From positions 1 through 30,364 of the forward strand of contig JBCCQN010000090.1 in the NCBI GenBank assembly GCA_039024315.1: a DNA stretch of 30,364 nt. The letters run 5' to 3'. The position numbers were made by a program, and so were the translations under genes. Positions within the stretch are counted from its first letter, which is position 1, and the number at the start of each line of letters is the position of its first letter. The notes below the pieces were generated by a model. The model was not told the origin of the DNA, did no database searches, and saw only the letters and a program-made list of their open reading frames with translations. Below, piece by piece: positions 1-7,698 of the stretch. The DNA is from JBCAWW01 sp039024315 (GTDB lineage Bacteria; Bacteroidota; Bacteroidia; J057).

Positions 1-839
1 CTATCGACAATATGGGTGATTTGATAGGTAGGAGCTTGAAACAAATTTTTGCCATCATAAAGCACTCCTGACCAGCTATTATGAGAAGCATTGATAGAGC
101 CTCGTAAGGTCGTAATTAGCTTTTTTGCGCGAGGAAAACGTTCTTTCAACTGTTGTAAGACCGACAAATAAGCCTCCCCCCTAAGCGATTCTCCTGCTGT
201 AACATCTACCGTTTTAGGGTGTAAGCCAAAGTGTTTTTCGGCATCCTCCTCATTGCCCAAAATGATATCGCAACCGGCAACTAGAGCGGGCATAATTTCC
301 GAAGGCTGTTTGCCATATTTCCACAGATTTTTGCGATAATTAAGATCGGTTGAGACTGTGATACCAAGGCGATTAGCCGTTTCAATAGCTTCTAAACAAG
401 CATCAGCGGCCCCTTGAGAAATCGCAGGCGTAATACCAGTCCAGTGAAACCATTGTGCATCTGCAAAGACAGTCTCCCAATCAATCATGCCTTTTTCGAT
501 ACTAGCCATAGATGAATGCGCCCGATCATATACAACCTTGCTAGCACGGTTTACAGCCCCAATTTCCAGAAAATAAATGCCTAAGCGTTCTCCTCCCTGA
601 ACCATATAATTAGTACCGACACCTCTTTTACGCATTTCCATTTGCGCACATTGTCCGATATCATTATCGGGAATTCGACTGACAAATTCTGTGGGGATGC
701 CATAGTTTGCCAAGCTAACCGCAACATTGCTTTCCCCACCCCCATAGATGACCTCAAACTGACTGGCCTGAGAAAATCGCTTGTGCCCAGGCGGTGTCAA
801 GCGCAACATGATTTCACCAAAACTGACTACTTTTTTCAT
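1..839 (-). CDS. kdgK: 2-keto-3-deoxygluconate kinase, PfkB family (partial, C-terminus beyond the left edge)
   Basis: Translating the minus strand from the ATG at 837-839 gives 279 residues still open at the left edge. The protein begins MKKVVSFGEIMLRLTPPG and carries the N-terminal PfkB sugar-kinase signature (GGGESNVAVSLANYG, about residues 33-47). The DLNYRKNLW stretch near residue 160 is typical of 2-dehydro-3-deoxygluconate kinases. The window cuts at HIVD, just before where family members have the DxxGAGD catalytic anion hole, so that residue set cannot be checked. In the family the enzyme phosphorylates KDG with ATP in the cytoplasm, and KDPG aldolase then cleaves the product; this is the usual exit for uronic or aldonic acid catabolism. 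It follows the FG-GAP gene at 987 on the same strand with a 147-bp gap. A 10-bp inverted repeat sits directly upstream of its start. KDG kinase is more likely than fructokinase or ribokinase because of the NLNYR/LW pattern. Confidence 0.87.
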   Translation of the reverse strand, partial: MKKVVSFGEIMLRLTPPGHKRFSQASQFEVIYGGGESNVAVSLANYGIPTEFVSRIPDNDIGQCAQMEMRKRGVGTNYMVQGGERLGIYFLEIGAVNRASKVVYDRAHSSMASIEKGMIDWETVFADAQWFHWTGITPAISQGAADACLEAIETANRLGITVSTDLNYRKNLWKYGKQPSEIMPALVAGCDIILGNEEDAEKHFGLHPKTVDVTAGESLRGEAYLSVLQQLKERFPRAKKLITTLRGSINASHNSWSGVLYDGKNLFQAPTYQITHIVD

Positions 840-841
840 CT

Positions 842-895
842 AATTAGGATTTTTAACCTCAAAGTTGGAGCTGGTCAATATGAAGAATCCTAATT
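842..895 (-). promoter_or_regulatory. Inverted repeat in the kinase leader
   Basis: AATTAGGATT at 842-851 is repeated perfectly as its reverse complement at 886-895, with a 34-base spacer. The left arm ends 2 bases from the kinase ATG. In the kinase transcript the arms could pair and occlude the start region; in DNA they could be two operator half-sites. Both readings are inferences. The rest of 840-986 shows nothing else I can name. Confidence 0.4.
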
Positions 896-986
896 CCCTA
901 AATCACTGCTGTCAGTCTGTGTTGTAGCTAAAAAGCGCAATGTGCAGTTTTAGTCGAGTTGGTCTTGGGCAAGAAGCTAACAAGTC

Positions 987-2714
987 TTACTCTACCCTGA
1001 TTTTCCAAGTCTGATCCTGCTGGCGCAGAACATATATCCCTGGCATTACTTCCCCTAAGTCTAATCTAAAACAGCCTGTAGCGCTATGATACTGGGTCTC
1101 GGGGAGAAGAATGACCTTTCCTTGCAAATCGGACAGAATCAGGGGATCATTTGACTGGGTAGGAATAAATAAGGCCTGATGGGAAGCCAGAGGATTGGGA
1201 AAAGGAGAAAAGACTGCGCTTTGACAATTGATGGGGCTTAATTCCTTTGCCTTCCAATACTGATCCACAGAAATGTCTTGATAATAATCCGTGTGTCCAC
1301 TGGGCCATTTGACCAGTAGGGAATCAACTTTTTCGGCGCTGCCGAGGCCAAAATACAAAATTGAGCTACTCTGAGAAGCCCAAGAAGACCCTGCTTTGAG
1401 GGCTCGTACGCGCCATTTTCCTTCTACTTTGATTTCTACTCTAGCCCCTATTGCCATCCGATTAGAAAGGCTCCCTTCCAGTTTTACTGCTAGCCAATGA
1501 TGAGCATTCTGGCTTTGATTATGGAAGATTTCACAGTTTGCGGTATCGCCTAAATTGGCTACGACTATATCCACTTTGCCATCCTTATCAAAATCAGTCC
1601 TAACCACTCCAAAAGAATTGTGTGGACTAGCTAGATCACTCTGCTCGCTCACAGCCACAAAGCCTCCCAATCCTCGATTTTGAAACAAAGCGTTCGGCAA
1701 AGTCGGTACCAAATTATTAGGCACCTGTCCATTGCCTAAATAAATATCTTCTAGTCCATCATTATCGGCATCGAAAAAGCAGGTCCCCCACCCCATGCCT
1801 GGATCATCTAGTCCAATGCTTGCTGCAATATTGACAAAGCTGCCATCTTGCATATTGAGATACAGCACATTGGCAAAAAAGTTGGCAATGTAAATGTCTA
1901 GCCAGCCGTCTTGATTGAAATCGGCCACGTCCACTCCCATGCCGAAGCCAGCATAGTTGGCTCCTGAGGCAAGCGATACATCGGTAAAATGGCCCTTACC
2001 GTCATTTTGGTACAATTTGTTAGGAAAGTTCGCGTCATGAACTAGATATAAATCCAAATCACGGTCATTGTCGTAATCAAAAAAGACCAAGCCCATGGCA
2101 GCCGTGGTATCTGTTGCCCCAGAGGTCATAATAATATTCTCAAAACGCTTTCCACCACGGTTGTGATAAAAGGTATTTTGCCGGTAATGCCTGGTGACGT
2201 ATAGATCCAACCAGCCATCATTATCTACATCGGCAAAAGCTGCTCCCATAGCAGGACCAGCATCTATTAGCATTTGCGACTCCAGACTGATGTCTTGAAA
2301 ACTACCATCTCCTCGATTGAGAAACAGGCGATCCCCCTCATCTTGGGAGCCAATAAATAGATCCGGCCAAGAATCATTATTGATATCTCCCCAAAGGGCC
2401 AATCGAGTATCCCCTTCGAAGGCCAAGCCTAAATCAGCGGCTATCTCTAAAAAAGTCCCATCTCCCTGATTGTGAAAGAGAAGATTAGGGCCCATCCTAC
2501 AGGATACATAAATATCCTCCCACCCATCCTGATTAAAATCGCCTACCGCTAGTCCATGATGATTTCCTTGGCTATTGACGCCAACAAAGCGGCTGATTTC
2601 GGAAAAACCTATTTGTGCTTCAAGCACCAAAGTGCTTCCCAGTATGCTCCAGATTAGCATGAGCGTTCTCGGAACGAGGCGAAAAAAAGAAATAAGCATA
2701 AATAAATTAGCCAT
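987..2714 (-). CDS. Secreted FG-GAP/VCBS + ASPIC/UnbV protein with T9SS sorting tail
   Basis: About 575 residues. An N-terminal hydrophobic signal peptide ends near LVLEAQ. At least seven Ca-binding-like FG-GAP/VCBS motifs of the form DxNxDGxxDxxx follow (for example DFNQDGWEDIYV, DVDNDGWLDLYV, DADNDGLEDIYL), predicting an integrin-alpha-like beta-propeller. An ASPIC/UnbV domain lies at about residues 420-495 (AIGARVEI ... YFGLGSAEKVDSLLVKWPSG). The C-terminal ~75 residues are a type-A T9SS sorting domain (FPNP ... DLQGK ... PGIYVLR). The ATG at 2712-2714 shares one base with the TGA of the upstream gene (TGATG); a GTG one codon earlier would give a 4-base overlap. Either way translation is probably coupled to the haloperoxidase fusion. 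The protein should be exported and anchored to or released from the surface. Molecular function is unknown; FG-GAP/ASPIC proteins are usually assigned binding roles. Confidence 0.87.
   Translation of the reverse strand: MANLFMLISFFRLVPRTLMLIWSILGSTLVLEAQIGFSEISRFVGVNSQGNHHGLAVGDFNQDGWEDIYVSCRMGPNLLFHNQGDGTFLEIAADLGLAFEGDTRLALWGDINNDSWPDLFIGSQDEGDRLFLNRGDGSFQDISLESQMLIDAGPAMGAAFADVDNDGWLDLYVTRHYRQNTFYHNRGGKRFENIIMTSGATDTTAAMGLVFFDYDNDRDLDLYLVHDANFPNKLYQNDGKGHFTDVSLASGANYAGFGMGVDVADFNQDGWLDIYIANFFANVLYLNMQDGSFVNIAASIGLDDPGMGWGTCFFDADNDGLEDIYLGNGQVPNNLVPTLPNALFQNRGLGGFVAVSEQSDLASPHNSFGVVRTDFDKDGKVDIVVANLGDTANCEIFHNQSQNAHHWLAVKLEGSLSNRMAIGARVEIKVEGKWRVRALKAGSSWASQSSSILYFGLGSAEKVDSLLVKWPSGHTDYYQDISVDQYWKAKELSPINCQSAVFSPFPNPLASHQALFIPTQSNDPLILSDLQGKVILLPETQYHSATGCFRLDLGEVMPGIYVLRQQDQTWKIRVE
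2661..2678 (+). repeat. Dispersed hairpin repeat, copy 1 (stem CTCG/CGAG)
   Basis: GAGCGTT is followed by CTCG-GAA-CGAG. The stem differs completely from most copies yet still pairs. It lies inside the signal-peptide region of the FG-GAP gene at 987, which reads through it in frame as LVPRTL. Confidence 0.5.
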
Positions 2715-5700
2715 CACTTGATTAAAATTTTCCAGCTTTGAGTCTCGGTATTTAAGAGATAAATCCCGGGGCTTAATTCCCCCAATAAGAGAGCAGTAGT
2801 ACGTATTTCTTGCTGATATTCGATTCTTTCGATTGGCATTTGCCGCCCTTGTAAATCCATTAAGCGAAAACCTTGCTCCGCCCTAGTATTTGGGATATAG
2901 AGCCATTCATGTCCACTAATGGGATTGGGGTGCGGGTTTAGTTCTTTCGCTTGCAGCGGAACGCTTCCCTCAAAATAAGGTAGGGCAAACTCGTAGGCTG
3001 ATTGGCCGATAGTCGCGCCGATTCTTCTACCGGGCAGATCATCAGCTGGAGGATGAATACCTCCCCAAATACGGGAAAGGCTACATTGGTCAGAGGCATC
3101 GCGATAGGTAGCCCACTGTAAGACCACATCTTGACTTGGGCCTTCTTCAAAGACCAAAAACTCATTTTTACGAGCGATAAACTCTCCTAGCCCACCGGGA
3201 AAAAACTCATCTCCTGTTAATAGGCCCATTACTTCAGCGGCAGCTCTTGAAAAAGTCGAATGCCCAGAAACAAAACCAGCAAAAGGTGGCGTTACAAAGG
3301 AAGGTCGTTGATAGGGCATCCAATCCTTGGCCAGTATCCAGCCTACCCCAGCTTGATCAGTGGCGGGATCATTGATATAATCGTGTCCGCGCCAAGTAAA
3401 AAGCTTGACTTGGTCAAGATTTTCTCCATTTTCTCCTGCTAGCGGATCTCCTGAAGCTACTAATTCAACATAACCATCCAAAAGAGGCAGCCCTTGGGGG
3501 GAATAGTTGGGTAAGCTAGGATCACTTGACTGCCCTTGCTCGGCCATAAAACGAATGGCCGAAATTGGTCGGATATAATCATACCAGCCTTTGATGCTCC
3601 AAGCCGCAATCGCAGCATCGTGCATTGCTCCTCCTAAAACAAAGTAGCTTTTCACCTCCCACTCCAAAGGAGTCAGCGTTCGTCCCTTACCATTGAGCTG
3701 TCTGTTACTGAGCGGATGATCATTTACCCGGTTGAGAAGCACAAACCAATGGCCGGGAGGCGTTTCTGAATCAGGACCATCTGCCCAAAACTCTGCCAAC
3801 ACCCTCGTATAATCCCCTCTAGGCACCCATTGAGGCTGATAGGCTTGTTGAGTTTTAGGGTTTATTGCTCTTCCCTCTCCCCTATCACCACCAGTCTCAA
3901 ACTTATAAAAGTCTGGATAATCTGAGTATGCCTGAGGCAAATCAGCGAGGGAAATATTCCCGATAGCAGCGGGCGAAATATCCCAGATTACGCTATCGTC
4001 TGGAGCAAGATGAGAGCCCCAAAGGGATACTAAAGAAAAGCCCCATTGATAAGCTTCATGGCTAAGGTTCGTTTGTTGAAGATTTAGGTAAGGAGGATTG
4101 CCGGGATCATGATAAACAGCATATTGGTGCCCAGCTCGGGTATAGAAATGTCTATCTTCAGATTTGAGGGCAAAGGGAACAACTGTGCCCCATTCTGGGC
4201 TCAAAAAATCTGGCGTACTGCCTGGAATTAGATTTCCACTCTGGTCGATAAAAGTACCAAGGGCCAAAGGCTGCCAATGGTTGGGATTAAGGATAGAAGC
4301 GTTGCCCGAGGAGGGTAAAACAAGCGGAGGATTGGCGGCCTGATAAAAGGCATTATCGTAGCCACTTGCTTCTCTGGCTCCGTCTTGCAAACCAAAAGCG
4401 ATCATCTCTGAAGCGATGAAATTTCCTAGGGCCGAGGCATCTCCCGTTTGGTAGTCAATAGAATAGTGATCAATCTCATACCCCAAATCTTTCATTAGCA
4501 TGTCAAAAATTGCTTGCGATACTTCATGGCCGGGAGAGTTTTGAAAACGATGCGTGAGGAGTCGGTAAGCCGCATAGCTAACGCTCTTACGACGGGCCTC
4601 AGCGATGGGTTCCTGAGGCGTAAAGCCCTGATAGCGACTTTGAAAACCAGCCTGCGACTGCCCTAATAGATAAGTCAGGGCGACGCTATCATAGACCGCC
4701 CAAGCATCGTACATGACAATGCTAGTATGAAAGAGATTGCGGGCGTGTACCGTTGGGCGTGCGTAATCCTTGCGAATCGCGGCTAAAAGCGCTTCGTTCC
4801 AAAGGCGGGCCACGCTAAATTCCTGTTGATTTTGGTCTGAGCTTAGGTTTACACCTAGGTGCACGCTTTTACTACTACAATCCTGCGATTCGGTGACTGA
4901 AACATAAGCAGAATCAGCCAAATGCCATTTGAGCACGATTTGGGCAGTGCCTTGCCCCGAGAGGATCTCTCCATGCTCAACTTCCCAATGACAAGTACTC
5001 CCCTCCTTGGCAGGATAGGTATAAGTGCTCTGCGCTAAATAATGTGCTTCTGTAGGACCCATGATCTCAAAGCTGGGAAGATATTGGCAGGAGCCATCAT
5101 TTATGATCGCAGCTGGATTATAGGTACAGGATTGGGGATCAGTACAACCCTTTATCTTTTGTCCCTTGATGTCAAGAATGTTAATGCCTTGGTTTTCAAT
5201 TACTTCGATTGTGTGATTTACAGCTAAATCATAAAAGCATTCTCTAAGTTGATTAGGCCAAACGATGACTATACTATCGATTTTGTTGGCTTGTGCGAGG
5301 CCAAAATGAACCGGCTGTAGGCTCTGACCCAATAGGCCTGCGCCATGGTAAAGCTGATATTGAGCCTCTCCCTCACTATAAATCATCAGCTTTGCTCCGA
5401 GTCCATCGCGATTAGAGAGGGTACCGACCAGCTTAATTTTGGCCCAAGACGCAGCAGGCTCTCCATCAATACTTTTGTTGTCGTAAAGAAAAGGGGCGTC
5501 GTTCATATTGGAGATCAGAATGTCGAGATCTCCATCATTGTCATAGTCAAAGCACTCACTGCTCATGCTATTTGAATGTTCCTTGATCCCCGCTGCTTGA
5601 GACCAATCGCTAAAATTTGCCTGACCCGATTGAAGTTGGTTTTGAAAAAGAAAATTTGTCTTTAGCAGAGGAAAAAAGAGGGCGTCATTTTGATAGCCAT

Positions 5701-6724
5701 TGGCCACAAATAAGTCGGCGTCTCCGTCTAAATCAAAATCCCCGAATCGGGTATCCCAAGCCCAATAAGTATTCAAGACCCCGCGTTCCGCAGCGCGGTT
5801 GCTAAAAGTGTGATCCTCCGCTTGCTCCAACAGCCGGTTTTCGGCGATATTACTGATAAATAAGTCTAGCAGGCCATCATTATTATAATCGCCCGTGCTA
5901 ATCCCCATATCATTACCGGTCTGATTGAGCCCATAGTTGAGAGCAGCTTCGCTGAACGCTAGGGTCGAATCTTGGATAAAAAGCTCATTCGGGGCAAAAT
6001 CGTTGGCTAGATACAGATCCCACTTGCCGTCATGATTGGCGTCTATCGGTATGGCCATCCAAGTTTTACTTTGCCCTCCCTCAATGCCAGCACGGACAGC
6101 TATCTCCACAAAACTACCGTCTCCCTGATTGTGATACAGCTTGTTAGCAGCGCAAAAGCCCCATTTAGAAACATAAAGATCCAAATATCCATCTTGGTCA
6201 AAGTCCCACCACAAAGCACTTGTATAGTAGCACGAATCTTGACTCTGGATACCCGCTTGGGCACTTACTTCAGCAAAAGTACCATCTCCCTCATTATGAA
6301 ATAACTGATTGTGCTGATAATTGGTAAGAAATAAGTCGGGAAAACCATCATTGTCATAATCCCCCCAAGAAGCTCCTAGCTTCACGCCATATTCCCAGCC
6401 AAGATCGCTCTGATCGAAATCATAGACGCCCCCTAGACCCGCTGCTTGCGTGATATCAGTAAAAGTACCATCATTGTTATTTTGCCATAAACGACTCGCA
6501 GAAATAGGGTCAGCAGCATCAAAATCTTTTTTGGCGACAATGAAAACGTCTAGATCTTGATCCTGATCAAAATCTGCTACTGCGACGCCACTTGTGTGCG
6601 ACATTGTAGATAAACCAGAGGCTTCTGCCATCTTGCGAAAGAGCTGGGCCCAGCAAAATTGAGTCTCGAAAAGCACGAGCCCTACCAGCAATAAACCTCT
6701 TATATATGATCCGCTAAAATTCAT
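2714..6724 (-). CDS. FG-GAP/ASPIC propeller fused to a vanadium-dependent haloperoxidase-like domain, T9SS-sorted
   Basis: 1336 residues. Order: signal peptide (about 1-26, ending CWAQ); FG-GAP/VCBS repeats to about 420 (DFDQDQDLDVFI, DYDNDGFPDLFL, DYNNDGLLDLFI and others); ASPIC/UnbV about 430-505; a cysteine motif CTDPQSCTYNP...DGSC at 527-550; a short PKD-like linker; a PAP2/vanadium haloperoxidase domain about 640-1245; T9SS tail about 1262-1336. The vanadate-binding set seen in characterised vanadium haloperoxidases is complete with matching local spacing: K1045-X6-R1052-P, S1153-G-H1155, R1218-X5-H1224. Family members oxidise halides with hydrogen peroxide or act as acid phosphatases; which applies here cannot be told. 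It is the first gene of a two-gene unit with the FG-GAP gene at 987. A TCGTCTAGT element lies about 50 bp upstream of its ATG. The fusion appears intact, with no frameshift. Confidence 0.88.
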   Translation of the reverse strand: MNFSGSYIRGLLLVGLVLFETQFCWAQLFRKMAEASGLSTMSHTSGVAVADFDQDQDLDVFIVAKKDFDAADPISASRLWQNNNDGTFTDITQAAGLGGVYDFDQSDLGWEYGVKLGASWGDYDNDGFPDLFLTNYQHNQLFHNEGDGTFAEVSAQAGIQSQDSCYYTSALWWDFDQDGYLDLYVSKWGFCAANKLYHNQGDGSFVEIAVRAGIEGGQSKTWMAIPIDANHDGKWDLYLANDFAPNELFIQDSTLAFSEAALNYGLNQTGNDMGISTGDYNNDGLLDLFISNIAENRLLEQAEDHTFSNRAAERGVLNTYWAWDTRFGDFDLDGDADLFVANGYQNDALFFPLLKTNFLFQNQLQSGQANFSDWSQAAGIKEHSNSMSSECFDYDNDGDLDILISNMNDAPFLYDNKSIDGEPAASWAKIKLVGTLSNRDGLGAKLMIYSEGEAQYQLYHGAGLLGQSLQPVHFGLAQANKIDSIVIVWPNQLRECFYDLAVNHTIEVIENQGINILDIKGQKIKGCTDPQSCTYNPAAIINDGSCQYLPSFEIMGPTEAHYLAQSTYTYPAKEGSTCHWEVEHGEILSGQGTAQIVLKWHLADSAYVSVTESQDCSSKSVHLGVNLSSDQNQQEFSVARLWNEALLAAIRKDYARPTVHARNLFHTSIVMYDAWAVYDSVALTYLLGQSQAGFQSRYQGFTPQEPIAEARRKSVSYAAYRLLTHRFQNSPGHEVSQAIFDMLMKDLGYEIDHYSIDYQTGDASALGNFIASEMIAFGLQDGAREASGYDNAFYQAANPPLVLPSSGNASILNPNHWQPLALGTFIDQSGNLIPGSTPDFLSPEWGTVVPFALKSEDRHFYTRAGHQYAVYHDPGNPPYLNLQQTNLSHEAYQWGFSLVSLWGSHLAPDDSVIWDISPAAIGNISLADLPQAYSDYPDFYKFETGGDRGEGRAINPKTQQAYQPQWVPRGDYTRVLAEFWADGPDSETPPGHWFVLLNRVNDHPLSNRQLNGKGRTLTPLEWEVKSYFVLGGAMHDAAIAAWSIKGWYDYIRPISAIRFMAEQGQSSDPSLPNYSPQGLPLLDGYVELVASGDPLAGENGENLDQVKLFTWRGHDYINDPATDQAGVGWILAKDWMPYQRPSFVTPPFAGFVSGHSTFSRAAAEVMGLLTGDEFFPGGLGEFIARKNEFLVFEEGPSQDVVLQWATYRDASDQCSLSRIWGGIHPPADDLPGRRIGATIGQSAYEFALPYFEGSVPLQAKELNPHPNPISGHEWLYIPNTRAEQGFRLMDLQGRQMPIERIEYQQEIRTTALLLGELSPGIYLLNTETQSWKILIK
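2947..2966 (-). repeat. Dispersed hairpin repeat, copy 2 (imperfect)
   Basis: On the minus strand AAGCGTT is followed by CCGC-TGCAA-GCGA, so three of four stem pairs form. It lies in the linker between the haloperoxidase domain and the T9SS tail and is read as SVPLQA. Confidence 0.4.
5783..5798 (+). repeat. Dispersed hairpin repeat, copy 3 (stem CCGC/GCGG)
   Basis: GCGTT is followed by CCGC-AGC-GCGG, a perfect 4-bp stem with a 3-nt loop. It lies inside the FG-GAP part of the haloperoxidase fusion, on the strand opposite the gene. Confidence 0.45.
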
Positions 6725-6774
6725 CCTTTTTTGTCAAGCATATTGGTCGAGCAGGCAAACTGCCCCACGATAAA

Positions 6775-6783
6775 ACTAGACGA
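6775..6783 (-). promoter_or_regulatory. TCGTCTAGT motif (one mismatch to TTGTCTAGT)
   Basis: On the minus strand this reads TTTTTCGTCTAGTTTT, oriented toward the haloperoxidase fusion and ending about 50 bp before its ATG. It differs from the motif upstream of the small T9SS gene at one position and lies in the same promoter region. Confidence 0.4.
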
Positions 6784-6835
6784 AAAAGTAAAAAATCTGA
6801 ACGTTGAAAATTAAAAAAAAGAGATTGTATAGTTT

Positions 6836-6844
6836 TTGTCTAGT
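6836..6844 (+). promoter_or_regulatory. TTGTCTAGT intergenic motif
   Basis: TTTTTGTCTAGT begins about 85 bp upstream of the small T9SS gene's ATG. TATAGTTTTTG overlapping its left end resembles the Bacteroidota -7 element TAnnTTTG with one extra base, so transcription could begin just after the motif. Confidence 0.5.
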
Positions 6845-6922
6845 CTGATAGTCAGGCTTTTAGGAGATAATACCGAACCTTTGGATGAACATTATTTACT
6901 AGGAACCTCAATCAAATTTATT

Positions 6923-7645
6923 ATGCAAAAACATTACATTACTACTCTACTAACAGTTGTCTTCTTATTATTTATGACAACTGAAACTTTGGCTCAATCA
7001 ACCGCTGGCCCTATTCAAATTGACGAGTTTGCCGACAGCACCAATATTACTGCTGGAGACAATTTTCCCCAGCAATTAGAAAGAGATAGCTCTTATACGA
7101 TCAAAGGCTCTTATGGTAATATCGGCGCAGCGCAAACAGTTCGTTTGTCTTACGATATTTACAAATCAGATTGGTCTGGCCTTGAGTACAGCCATACTTG
7201 GATTATTGCCGACGATACTACCGGTACGATTGATGGCGAGATTGATTTTACTTTTACCATCCCAAGCGATGCGCCTGCTTTTAACGAATTTCCAGGAGCA
7301 TTTTATATCATCCAAGCAAGGGTCGTTTTTGATCCCGTGGAGGATACTTTCTGGAACATTTTCGTTGAGGTTGCCAGTGATAGTGCAGCTAACTCTATCG
7401 AAATACCACAAATCCAAGGTCTTGCCCTCTACCCCAATCCAATCGTGGATGGCATCCTAAAGGTAGAGACCCCTCGTGGCTTGCAAAAATCGGTAAGCGT
7501 AATGGACCTAAGTGGTCGCGAAGTCTTCTATCAAGAAATGCAAGGAAACGGTAATTTAGACCTAAATAATTTGGTGCCAGGAGCTTATCTAGTCCGCGTC
7601 AGAGAGGACGAAAGTGCTTCTACTATGAAAGTGTTGATCAAGTAA
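6923..7645 (+). CDS. Small secreted protein with T9SS type-A sorting domain
   Basis: 240 residues from the ATG at 6923. I chose this start because it opens a clean signal peptide (MQKHYITTLLTVVFLLFMTTETLAQ); the open frame runs upstream to a TTG at 6836, but that would put the putative promoter inside the gene. The mature part (about 26-165) is beta-rich with no cysteines and contains SYTIKGSYGNIGAAQTVRLSYDIYKS, reminiscent of Ig-like or CARDB-type domains; I do not recognise a specific family. The last ~75 residues are a T9SS sorting domain (YPNPIVDGILKVE ... VMDLSGREV ... VPGAYLVRV). It stands alone on the plus strand, divergent from the haloperoxidase fusion and convergent with the multiheme cytochrome gene. 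The role is unknown; it should be extracellular or surface-attached. Confidence 0.82.
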   Translation: MQKHYITTLLTVVFLLFMTTETLAQSTAGPIQIDEFADSTNITAGDNFPQQLERDSSYTIKGSYGNIGAAQTVRLSYDIYKSDWSGLEYSHTWIIADDTTGTIDGEIDFTFTIPSDAPAFNEFPGAFYIIQARVVFDPVEDTFWNIFVEVASDSAANSIEIPQIQGLALYPNPIVDGILKVETPRGLQKSVSVMDLSGREVFYQEMQGNGNLDLNNLVPGAYLVRVREDESASTMKVLIK

Positions 7646-7670
7646 GTCTTTTCAGATATTAGGTTTTTGG

Positions 7671-7698
7671 ATAGCCCTTGCCCTTTGGTGAGGGCTAT
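7671..7698. terminator. Terminator between convergent genes
   Basis: ATAGCCCT (7671-7678) and AGGGCTAT (7691-7698) form a perfect 8-bp stem around a 12-nt loop. It is followed on the plus strand by TTTACTTT, and the minus-strand exit is AT-rich. It lies 26 bp after the stop of the T9SS gene and overlaps the TAG (7695-7697) of the cytochrome gene, so it could serve both. Confidence 0.6.

Larger units (their letters stand above)
6725..6922. promoter_or_regulatory. Divergent promoter region between the haloperoxidase fusion and the small T9SS gene
   Basis: This 198-bp AT-rich gap separates two divergently transcribed genes. It contains outward-facing TCGTCTAGT (6775-6783, minus) and TTGTCTAGT (6836-6844, plus), each directly preceded by a T-rich -7-like stretch (TACTTTTTCG and TATAGTTTTTG). 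A TTG at 6804-6806 sits at a plausible upstream-element distance for the rightward promoter. The paired arrangement suggests both genes share one control system; this is an inference. Confidence 0.5.

Noticed and set aside
541..610. AAGCGTT-like head inside the kinase gene (near 583)
   Set aside because: No complementary stem follows; it is ordinary coding sequence for GERLG.
1334..1344. CGGC-GCT-GCCG resembling the hairpin repeat
   Set aside because: The AGCGTT head is missing and the sequence encodes the conserved ASPIC motif GSAEKVDS, which explains it.
5144..5146. CTDPQSC...DGSC cysteine motif as a possible haem or zinc site
   Set aside because: The pattern matches a short motif recurrent in secreted Bacteroidota proteins and lacks CxxCH; no metal role can be argued.
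6836..6922. Upstream TTG start extending the small T9SS protein by 29 residues
   Set aside because: The extension precedes a good signal peptide and would put the putative promoter inside the gene.
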